Shown here: in pieces, positions 48,198 to 55,345 of the stretch | Layout: each line of letters starts with the position of its first letter | How positions within the stretch are numbered: position 1 is the stretch's first letter | Source: Planctomycetaceae bacterium | GTDB lineage: Bacteria > Planctomycetota > Planctomycetia > Pirellulales > Thermoguttaceae | Assembly: GCA_031269105.1 (NCBI GenBank) | Contig: JAISZO010000034.1 | Coordinates: 1-55,345, forward strand | Length of the DNA: 55,345 nucleotides | Direction: 5' to 3' | The notes under the pieces: model-generated | Seen by the model: only the letters and a program-made list of their open reading frames with translations | What the model was told of the DNA's origin: nothing | Databases searched by the model: none | Program-made: the position numbers and the translations under genes

Positions 48198-49784
48198 TTA
48201 TTCCTCTTTCCGTGCTTCCTCCGTAGAGACCGGATTTTTACCAAGCAATACAAACAGAATGAAGAAAACGGCAATATAACCGGCAGGCGGCAATAAAATG
48301 CCTTTCCAATTATACGCCTGCGCCACAAGATACTCGCGGCGTTCAATCGCAAACTCGTCCTGTTCTTCTTTCTTGATTTCTTTGAAGAGTTTTATTAAAT
48401 CGTCTTTCTTAAATTTGTTTCCGCTGATTTCAAGTTCGTCATCCGCTTTGGCTAATTCTTGAGACGTAATTTTATTGTCTTGGTTCTCATCAAGCACAGA
48501 ACCCAAATCCGACGCAACCGCCGCAGTTTGCTCTTTTTTCGGAAACAGAGCATCTGTCACGGTTTTACCGAGATCAAGATATTTCCAAGCCGAATTGGCG
48601 GCTTTGACGTCGTCCCATGCGGGTAACGATTCAAACGCTTTCGCCGAAGCGACGCTGTTGATTGTCGGCTCGTTTTGCGGCTGATCGCGGATAATTCCAT
48701 AACCCACCGAACCAAGAACCTGACCAACGCCAAGCAACAGAAACGCCATCAAACCTTGCACGCTGTTTTTCAAATCCGCCGGAGCTTTCTTGTCCGCGTA
48801 CATGTAAGCGGCAACGTACAGAAACGAATAGCAGAATCCGTGCAAGAGAAGCGCAATCACGGCGCACTCAAACGTTGGAATCGTGAATACCCAATACCGC
48901 AACGCCCACGCCGCCATGCCAAGTACGACCACCCATTTCAGACCGATACGGGTAATGAAAAACGGCAGAAGCGACATAAAGAAAATTTCGCTAAACTGAT
49001 TCAGCGTCGTCAACGCAACCGGCGAAGGATAACCGTGCTGCGTCAAATAAGTCACTTGAAACGCAAAGAAAAAGTTACACGCCGGAATACTTGCAAGAAA
49101 AACGCACAGCACGAAAATTGCAAAGGATGGGTCTTTGAAAAGCTTCAAAGCGCCTAAACCGAGAGCGTCGGATTTTTCGCCTTCTTTCGGAGCGCCTTTG
49201 GGCGGCGTGTCGGGAAGAGTTACGGCGTAAAGAGCGAGTAAAATACCGCAAACGCCGCCTGCAAACAGGAAGTAAGGTTGTTTCGCTCCGTCAAGGAACG
49301 CGGCGATAAACAAGTTGACGACAATCCATCCAATCGTTCCGAAAACGAAAACGTAAGGCGCTTTGCCCGGAGCGGAATGTTTGAACACGATACTATTGAC
49401 CAACGCAATAGTCGGCATAAAGCAAATTCCCGAAAAGAGAATCAAAACCATCAGGACGGTAAACAGCGCCGTTCCTGATGCGAGATGATATTGACAGACC
49501 GCTCCGGCGGCGAGCAAGGCAAGACCGCCGAATAGGTGCAACAGCGAAACAACTTTTTGCGCCGAAAAATACCGGTCGGCAAGCGGCGCAATGAACAGCG
49601 GCGAAATAATCGCGCCAAATGGAATGGCGGCGTAAAGCCACCCGATTTGCGTGCCGGGCAGTTTAAGAATATCGCTCGCATAACCGCCAAGCGCTCCCGC
49701 CCAACTTCCCCAGATGGCGAACTGTAAAAAATAAGCGATACACAAGCGGGGATAAATCCCGGAAGACGATTTCGCGTCGGTCAT
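48198..49784 (-). CDS. MFS nucleoside:H+ symporter-like transporter (NupG-like) with EF-hand-like insert
   Basis: YPRLCIAYFLQFAIWGSWAGALGGYASDILKLPGTQIGWLYAAIPFGAIISPLFIAPLADRYFSAQKV; insert VLDENQDNKITSQELAKADDELE. Confidence 0.85.
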   Translation of the reverse strand: MTDAKSSSGIYPRLCIAYFLQFAIWGSWAGALGGYASDILKLPGTQIGWLYAAIPFGAIISPLFIAPLADRYFSAQKVVSLLHLFGGLALLAAGAVCQYHLASGTALFTVLMVLILFSGICFMPTIALVNSIVFKHSAPGKAPYVFVFGTIGWIVVNLFIAAFLDGAKQPYFLFAGGVCGILLALYAVTLPDTPPKGAPKEGEKSDALGLGALKLFKDPSFAIFVLCVFLASIPACNFFFAFQVTYLTQHGYPSPVALTTLNQFSEIFFMSLLPFFITRIGLKWVVVLGMAAWALRYWVFTIPTFECAVIALLLHGFCYSFLYVAAYMYADKKAPADLKNSVQGLMAFLLLGVGQVLGSVGYGIIRDQPQNEPTINSVASAKAFESLPAWDDVKAANSAWKYLDLGKTVTDALFPKKEQTAAVASDLGSVLDENQDNKITSQELAKADDELEISGNKFKKDDLIKLFKEIKKEEQDEFAIERREYLVAQAYNWKGILLPPAGYIAVFFILFVLLGKNPVSTEEARKEE

Positions 49785-50095
49785 AAATAGTTACTCCGTA
49801 AGTTTTTTGAGTGAAAGTTTTGGTTGAAAACGATAAAGTTAAAAACGTTTTGTTTTTCGGTTCTGCGGTCAAAACAACCGCCCGCTCAACTTTATTACTT
49901 TTTGTTTTTAACATTTCTTTCTTATTATGTCAAGTTTTCTCATAATTTTCAAGGAGTTCTACAGAATTTTTGAAAAAAGTAGGATTTTGCGTCGCTGATT
50001 CGAAGCGGTCGCTACGGAATCCAGATCATGCCGCCGCTAACGCAACTCATTAATTTAGGAAAAGACAGAAAATATTTTAACCCTCTTGACGCAAT

Positions 50096-50107
50096 CTACA
50101 CTTGTAG
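50096..50107. promoter_or_regulatory. BlaI/CopY-type operator (TACAnnTGTA)
   Basis: CTACACTTGTAG perfect palindrome, preceded by TTGAC, about 60 bp upstream of the BlaI-like ATG. Confidence 0.7.
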
Positions 50108-50165
50108 TCAAAATAACCACATTCGTATTTAATTAACGATTGAAATTGAATTTGCGGAGGAAAAG

Positions 50166-50552
50166 ATGTCGGATTTTGAAATTTCGGACGCTCAATGGCG
50201 GGTGATGGAAGTTGTCTGGTCGCGCGGCGAGGCAACGGCGGCGGACATTATTGACGAAATCACGCCGGAAACCGGATGGAATCATCAAACCGTCCGAACT
50301 CTGCTTGCACGACTTGTACAAAAAGGCGTGTTGCAAACACGTCCGGTGCGGAATTATTACGTTTATTCTTCGCTCGTGTCCCGCGAAGAATCAGTGCGGA
50401 ACGAAAGCGAATCGTTTCTGAAACGGCTCTTTCACGGTAACGCCGATTCGTTGCTCGTCCATTTTGTCCGTGAAGGAAAAGTTCAACAGGAAACGCTTGA
50501 CCGATTACAAAAAATGATTGACGAACAACAAAACAAGAAAAATAAAAAATGA
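50166..50552 (+). CDS. BlaI/MecI/CopY family transcriptional repressor
   Basis: ISDAQWRVMEVVWSRGEATAADIIDEITPETGWNHQTVRTLLARLVQKGVLQTRP. Confidence 0.95.
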   Translation: MSDFEISDAQWRVMEVVWSRGEATAADIIDEITPETGWNHQTVRTLLARLVQKGVLQTRPVRNYYVYSSLVSREESVRNESESFLKRLFHGNADSLLVHFVREGKVQQETLDRLQKMIDEQQNKKNKK

Positions 50553-50556
50553 GAGG

Positions 50557-51843
50557 TTGACTATATTCGATGAATTTATCTCGCTATTTGTTACAACGCT
50601 TTGGCGATCCGCGTGGCAAGGATCAGTTTTGGCGTTATTGGTTGTCGCAATCCTGTGGTTTTTCGGTCAACGGATTCCGGCACGTTTCAGGTTTTTGCTG
50701 ATCGGCGTTGTGTTGATACGGTTTTTATCGCCTTATACTCCGCCGGTTGTAACAAGCATGTTTGAAATTTCTCAACACGCAACAAATTTCGTTTCGACAT
50801 TTTTTGAAGCGCCCGAAATTGCCAATATCGAAAATTCCGTCCCTGCTCATTTTTTGACATTTTCCGAAACGGCAACTTCGCAAAACGTTTTCTCTGATTT
50901 ATCGAATCAAAAATTGTCCAATAAAAATAAGATTGTTTCAACGCAAATTTCGACACAAATAAACATTGACGAACATTCGCAAGCAATGTCGTTACTTCAT
51001 CGCGACGTGATTATTCTGTTGGCGATTTGTGTTGTCGCGTTGATTTGGTTTGCCGGAATATTGTTTTTTGCAATTCGTTTTTTTTGCGACGAATTTCGGC
51101 TTTTCAAAAAACGTCAATATTGGAAAGTTGCCGAATCGCCGGAACTGTTGCGACTTGTTGCCGAATGTCGGAAACAATACGGTTTGCGTCGAAATGTAAC
51201 GGTTTTTATGACGCCGGAACCGGTTGGAGCGGCGTCGTGCGGTATTTTTTATCCAGCAATGATTTTGTCGCAAGAATTAACCGAATCGTTTGACGCGAAA
51301 GAATTGCGGCTTATTTTGCTGCATGAACTGTTACATCATCAACGTTTTGATCCGTTGTCGCAATTTTTGTCTCAAATTGTTTTTATGTTACATTGGTGGA
51401 ATCCGTTTGTTTGGATTTTGTTGGGTCGGTTTCGCTTGGAACGGGAACTTGCGGTCGATGAATCAGTAGTTCAATTGACCGGACAAGAGAACGCATCGAA
51501 TTACGGCAATGTCGTTTTGAAAGCGTTTCGTCAATACGCAACTGTTATTCAAAATATTCCGAACAAATTTAATCCGGTTTTGCTTGGCGTTCAAAACGGC
51601 AATCAAAGCCAAGACAAATTTTTAGAAAGGAGAATCACAATGATTCTTACATCTCACCCGAACACGTTATTTCGTGTAACGTTTGGCATATTATTACTTG
51701 ACCGCGTGATTGAATCGGCGTTGACCGACAAAGATTTTACGCCGACTCCGTTACCGTCGCGAGCGGCAATTATTGTTCGGTGGCTATTCATTATATATAG
51801 GTCTCGCCATGATGATTTATGCCGTATCTATGAAATTCATTAA
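50557..51843 (+). CDS. M56 family (BlaR1/MecR1-like) metallopeptidase
   Basis: LRLILLHELLHHQRFDPLSQFLSQIVFMLHWWNPFVWIL...ERELAVDESV; HExxH present. The start is uncertain (TTG 50557 or 50518). Confidence 0.85.
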   Translation: MTIFDEFISLFVTTLWRSAWQGSVLALLVVAILWFFGQRIPARFRFLLIGVVLIRFLSPYTPPVVTSMFEISQHATNFVSTFFEAPEIANIENSVPAHFLTFSETATSQNVFSDLSNQKLSNKNKIVSTQISTQINIDEHSQAMSLLHRDVIILLAICVVALIWFAGILFFAIRFFCDEFRLFKKRQYWKVAESPELLRLVAECRKQYGLRRNVTVFMTPEPVGAASCGIFYPAMILSQELTESFDAKELRLILLHELLHHQRFDPLSQFLSQIVFMLHWWNPFVWILLGRFRLERELAVDESVVQLTGQENASNYGNVVLKAFRQYATVIQNIPNKFNPVLLGVQNGNQSQDKFLERRITMILTSHPNTLFRVTFGILLLDRVIESALTDKDFTPTPLPSRAAIIVRWLFIIYRSRHDDLCRIYEIH

Positions 51844-52230
51844 GAAAAAAGAGTGAAACTGTTCAGCGTTGTATTTCGCTGGAAACTCAAACAATTAAAT
51901 CTTCTATAAATACACCTCAAATTAAACAAGATTTCATACCAATTCGTAAACACTAGGAAAAATTTTAAAATATTTTTGAGAATAATTGTTAAATGTAGGT
52001 AAACATAAGTCATTACCAATACTTATGTTATGTCGCATTATCAATACTGATTGAGTAAAATTAACGCTATTGTTTTATTAAAGACGTATTCTTGGCGCTT
52101 AAATTTAACTTGCTTATAATTATCTAAAACTTTTACGCTATCGTTATTCAAATTTATTTATTATTATTTATTGCCATTTTTATTTTTTTAATAACGCATC
52201 GCAAAATACTTATTCGTATAAGGTCTTCGT

Positions 52231-52710
52231 ATGTTCGCAACAAAGAATGATCGTTTACAGAAATATTTTTTGAAAACCAATGAAAATATTGGACATGCGA
52301 TTGTTGTAGATAAAAAATTAGTCGCGTCTTTCCGCTTTTTCTTATTGATTTCTTTTTTCCTTGTTTTCGCCTCGTGCGAACAATCGACTTATCAGACAAA
52401 TCCTCTTTCTTTTTCTGATTCCGTAAAAATCTGCGAACTTCCTTACAAGAAAAATACTCGTAAAAAACCGCTTTTAAAATTAACAGAGCAAGAGAAGGAC
52501 TTGATTTGGAATTTTGTTTCGCTTCCTCAAAATGATAAACTTGGTCTTTCGTATCTTCTTCACTATTTGAAGGTTTATGCGGAAAAGCCGGAAAAATATC
52601 GACGAGAAAAAGAATATTTATTATCTATCATTCAAGAAGAAAAAGGTTCATCCGCCAAGTCCGTACCTTACCTCTCTCATAACAAAAAAACGGACAAGTT
52701 GCTACAATAA
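52231..52710 (+). CDS. Putative lipoprotein, 3' end at the junction with a transposase remnant
   Basis: FRFFLLISFFLVFASCEQSTYQTN lipobox; the stop codon lies inside the ISL3-like remnant. Confidence 0.4.
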   Translation: MFATKNDRLQKYFLKTNENIGHAIVVDKKLVASFRFFLLISFFLVFASCEQSTYQTNPLSFSDSVKICELPYKKNTRKKPLLKLTEQEKDLIWNFVSLPQNDKLGLSYLLHYLKVYAEKPEKYRREKEYLLSIIQEEKGSSAKSVPYLSHNKKTDKLLQ

Positions 52711-52975
52711 GTCGGCAAGTCGTTTTTTACTTCGCTGGATACAAACAGCGGAAGCGACGAATATCCCGGAATTACAGCGTTTTGCGAAAACGTTGCGCAA
52801 TCACGCCGATCAACTCATCAACGACGTCACTTGCGAAATCTCGACTGGTCCGCTTGAAGGACTAAACAATAAAATCAAAACCATGAAAAGACAAGCATAC
52901 GATTTCCGTGATCTCGAATTTTTCAAACTCAAAATCTTGGCAATACATAACGCAAGGTACGAACTTGTCGGATGA
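52706..52975 (+). pseudogene. ISL3-family transposase C-terminal remnant
   Basis: NKSASRFLLRWIQTAEATNIPELQRFAKTLRNHADQLINDVTCEISTGPLEGLNNKIKTMKRQAYDFRDLEFFKLKILAIHNARYELVG*, the DDE_Tnp_ISL3 C-terminal signature, no N-terminus. Confidence 0.85.
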
Positions 52976-52994
52976 ACCAGAAGTTTTTATTACC

Positions 52995-53405
52995 ATGAAA
53001 CATTTTACATTTTTAATTGCTTTAACATTACTTTGCGTTGGATGCAGCAAAGACGTTTCCGTTAGCGGAACGGTAAAATATACGGATGGGCAGCCGCTCA
53101 ATCAGGGAACAGTGATGTTCTCTACGCCGACTTACGTTGGTTCTGCGCCGATTCAACCGGATGGAACTTACAAAGTATCCGGCAGTAAAACCAATTCCGG
53201 CATTCCTCGCGGAGAATACAAGGTTTGCGTTGCGGCAAGTACTTCAACGAGCAATGATACGCCGGGTTGGAAACGGGGCGTTTCGATGGTGGACGCAAAA
53301 TTCAGCGACCCGGAAAATAGCGGTTTGATCATAAAAATCGACGGAGCAACGAAATACGATATTACAGTTGACTATCCGAAAACGGGACGAGTGAAAGAAA
53401 AATAG
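52995..53405 (+). CDS. Lipoprotein with carboxypeptidase-regulatory-like domain
   Basis: MKHFTFLIALTLLCVGCSKDVSVSGTVKYTDGQPLNQGTVMFSTPTYVG. Confidence 0.78.
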   Translation: MKHFTFLIALTLLCVGCSKDVSVSGTVKYTDGQPLNQGTVMFSTPTYVGSAPIQPDGTYKVSGSKTNSGIPRGEYKVCVAASTSTSNDTPGWKRGVSMVDAKFSDPENSGLIIKIDGATKYDITVDYPKTGRVKEK

Positions 53406-53524
53406 TAACGATTCAGCGGAATTTTCGTAACTATATCGCCATTGAGTTGAGTAGTGCAATTTTCAGTTCCGCTAGGAACGTTGCATTATTAACCGTATGC
53501 TTTGGCTTACGGTAGGCGATTGCG

Positions 53525-53680
53525 TTATTCCTCAAACAGGGCGTCAACAAATGGAATCGGTTCAAACACGACAAGATCGTCCGCCGATTCTCCCACTCCG
53601 ACATATTTGACCGGCAAATCAATCAACCGGCAAATCGCTACGATCACGCCGCCTTTTGCCGGCGGTTCAAGCGACGTCAA
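53525..53680 (-). pseudogene. ftsY: FtsY (signal recognition particle receptor) C-terminal remnant
   Basis: Minus-strand frame: LTSLEPPAKGGVIVAICRLIDLPVKYVGVGESADDLVVFEPIPFVDALFEE*; compare FtsY 'LTKLDGTAKGGVVLAI...LPVKYVGVGEGIDDLxPFDxxxFVDALF'. Confidence 0.85.
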
Positions 53681-54998
53681 TCACAATCGATATTTCCGTA
53701 ACGGCGGCGACTGTTCCGTCGATAGAAGCGTGTAAATCCGCGCCGAGCGCCGTTTTGCCGTCGGCGACAGGACGTTTTGCAATCGTTTGACCAACCGCGA
53801 CGCGGTCGCCGACATTGACTATCGGTTGACACGCCGCGCCGATATGTTGCCGCAATAAAATTTCTACGCGCGGAACCTCAAGCAACTCGTCGTGAAGCGG
53901 CGCATGATTTTCAAAACGGGATAAACCGATTTTTTGCATCAGCCGCGAAGTCGGCGTTTTGCGGTTTCGCATCATGTTCGCCGCGCGGTTTTCACGAAAC
54001 GGCGGATTTTCCCAGCGTTGACGATTCGACAAAATTCGTTTCTTATTTTCAGCGCAAACGCCGCGCGGATCAAGACCTTCGGGACACGAACAATAACTGC
54101 ATAAATTGCACTCGCAACAAAATTGCGTTCCGGGAACGTCGGATTGACGCGATAAACTGAAACCGATGCTCCGCATCGCGCGGTGCGGCTCAATCGGATG
54201 TCCCAGCAAATTGCGAGGACAAAGCTCCGTGCAATAAGAACATTGATCGCATGCCGCCATGCCGATCCGCGCCGTTTTTTTCCAATCCCATGATTTTCGC
54301 CGGACAATAAAATGATCGTCGGGTAAAACAATGATTCCGCCGGTCGTTTTCGCGACCGGTTTCGATAAATCCGATTCAAGATATCCCATCATCGCTCCGC
54401 CAATAACGTAACGCGGATTGGAAATCGTCGTTCCGCCTGCCGCCGCAAGACACGCGGATAACGGAGCGCCAATCGGAACGCGAAGCGAAATCGGACGCCG
54501 AACGTCTCCCGCAACTGTCAGCCACTTTTCCGTAACATTGACGCCGTCGGCAATTGCGGCAATATTGAACGTCGTTTCCGCATTGAGAACGATCGCTCCC
54601 ACCGCCAACGGAATTTGCCCCGGCGGAATGACGCGACCAATCGCTTCATAAACTAAAATGAATTCGTCGCCGGACGGATAAGCGTCGTCAAGCGGCGCGA
54701 CAATCATATTCTTCAGAAGTTGCGACCGAACAATTTCAATCGTTTCGGTATATTTTTTCTTAATTCCAACCACGCCGCAACTCGCGCCGACTAACTGCAT
54801 CGCCTGTTGCAAACCGTTCACAAATTGCCGCGTGCGGTTGCGCAACAATTCTTTGTCTTTATGCAATAGCGGCTCGCACTCGGCGGCGTTAATTACGACG
54901 GTATCGGCGGTTGCGGAAAGTTTCACGTGCGTCGGAAACCCCGCGCCGCCGGCGCCAACCACGCCGGCTTCGGCAATTTGTTCAACAGTAACGGACAT
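53667..54998 (-). CDS. PduS/RnfC-like SLBB and 4Fe-4S electron-transfer protein
   Basis: EAGVVGAGGAGFPTHVKLSATADTVVINAAECEPLLHKDKELL...CDQCSYCTELCPRNLLGHPIEPHRAMR...CCECNLCSYCSCPEGLDPRGVCAENKK. Confidence 0.85.
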   Translation of the reverse strand: MSVTVEQIAEAGVVGAGGAGFPTHVKLSATADTVVINAAECEPLLHKDKELLRNRTRQFVNGLQQAMQLVGASCGVVGIKKKYTETIEIVRSQLLKNMIVAPLDDAYPSGDEFILVYEAIGRVIPPGQIPLAVGAIVLNAETTFNIAAIADGVNVTEKWLTVAGDVRRPISLRVPIGAPLSACLAAAGGTTISNPRYVIGGAMMGYLESDLSKPVAKTTGGIIVLPDDHFIVRRKSWDWKKTARIGMAACDQCSYCTELCPRNLLGHPIEPHRAMRSIGFSLSRQSDVPGTQFCCECNLCSYCSCPEGLDPRGVCAENKKRILSNRQRWENPPFRENRAANMMRNRKTPTSRLMQKIGLSRFENHAPLHDELLEVPRVEILLRQHIGAACQPIVNVGDRVAVGQTIAKRPVADGKTALGADLHASIDGTVAAVTEISIVIDVA

Positions 54999-55230
54999 TC
55001 TCTTTTATTTCTTGCGGTCAGGTGAGATTGCGTATCGTTTGTTTCAATTAAGAAATCTCGTTATTTGTTCAGTATAACGCGAAACCAATTTCATCGCAAC
55101 AGGGAATTTTTGAAAACGACCGCAAAATTAAGTCAAGAGAATGAAAGTTGGCTTTTATTCTTAAAGTAAGTCTTTAACCGGCTTTTTTGTATTAAAAAAT
55201 CCGGAATTGGTATTGTAGGAAATCCAAAAA

Positions 55231-55289
55231 CCATGTTACGCTTCCGTTTTTGGGCATAGCAAACCTTATTAATGGAGCACGTAACATGG
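55231..55289 (+). promoter_or_regulatory. Inverted repeat covering the transposase start codon
   Basis: CCATGTTACG (55231-55240) ... CGTAACATGG (55280-55289). Confidence 0.5.
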
Positions 55290-55345
55290 AAGTGAAGTTG
55301 CATTATCGCACGGATTTGACGGACAAGCAATGGCAAATCATCAAA
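55286..55345 (+). mobile_element. 5' end of an IS4/IS5-type transposase, cut by the window edge
   Basis: MEVKLHYRTDLTDKQWQIIK..., the 'LTDxQWxxI' start typical of IS5-group transposases. Confidence 0.7.

Overview
The window looks like a planctomycete-type chromosome segment, judged from DUF1559 prepilin-like proteins, region-2-only sigma-like proteins and secretin/lipoprotein families. It is mostly coding. Main content: KDO transferase, MATE transporter, dCTP deaminase, MurE-like ligase, OprO/P-like porin, a very large secretin, two DUF1559 proteins, REC and HDOD proteins, an EcfT-like protein and an SH3-domain protein. A contiguous type II secretion/type IV pilus locus runs from about 25.5 to 39.3 kb (three pseudopilins, GspL-like, GspM-like, GspE, GspF, GspC/PilP-like, GspD, TPR lipoprotein, PilT). 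It is followed by rpmE, prfA, purH, a DUF6807 protein, an anti-sigma-like protein, a nucleoside/H+ symporter with an EF-hand-like insert, a BlaI/BlaR-like pair and a PduS/RnfC-like protein. The most unusual signals are: (1) two genes interrupted by simple-sequence tracts left out of frame, a G12 tract followed directly by a hairpin in a DUF1559 gene and an (AAAC)12 tract in a small Cys/His-rich secreted protein, both consistent with phase-variation (contingency) loci; (2) a modular family of 'CACACAAAGGC...GCCTCCGTGTG' inverted repeats between the pseudopilin genes, which brackets a GxxExxY gene inserted in the operon; (3) a 134-bp MITE-like element with 17-bp terminal inverted repeats and a perfect 8-bp target duplication inside one of those repeats; (4) an ftsY 3'-end remnant overlapping the end of the PduS-like gene. 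All family assignments come from reading the translated sequence; no searches were run.
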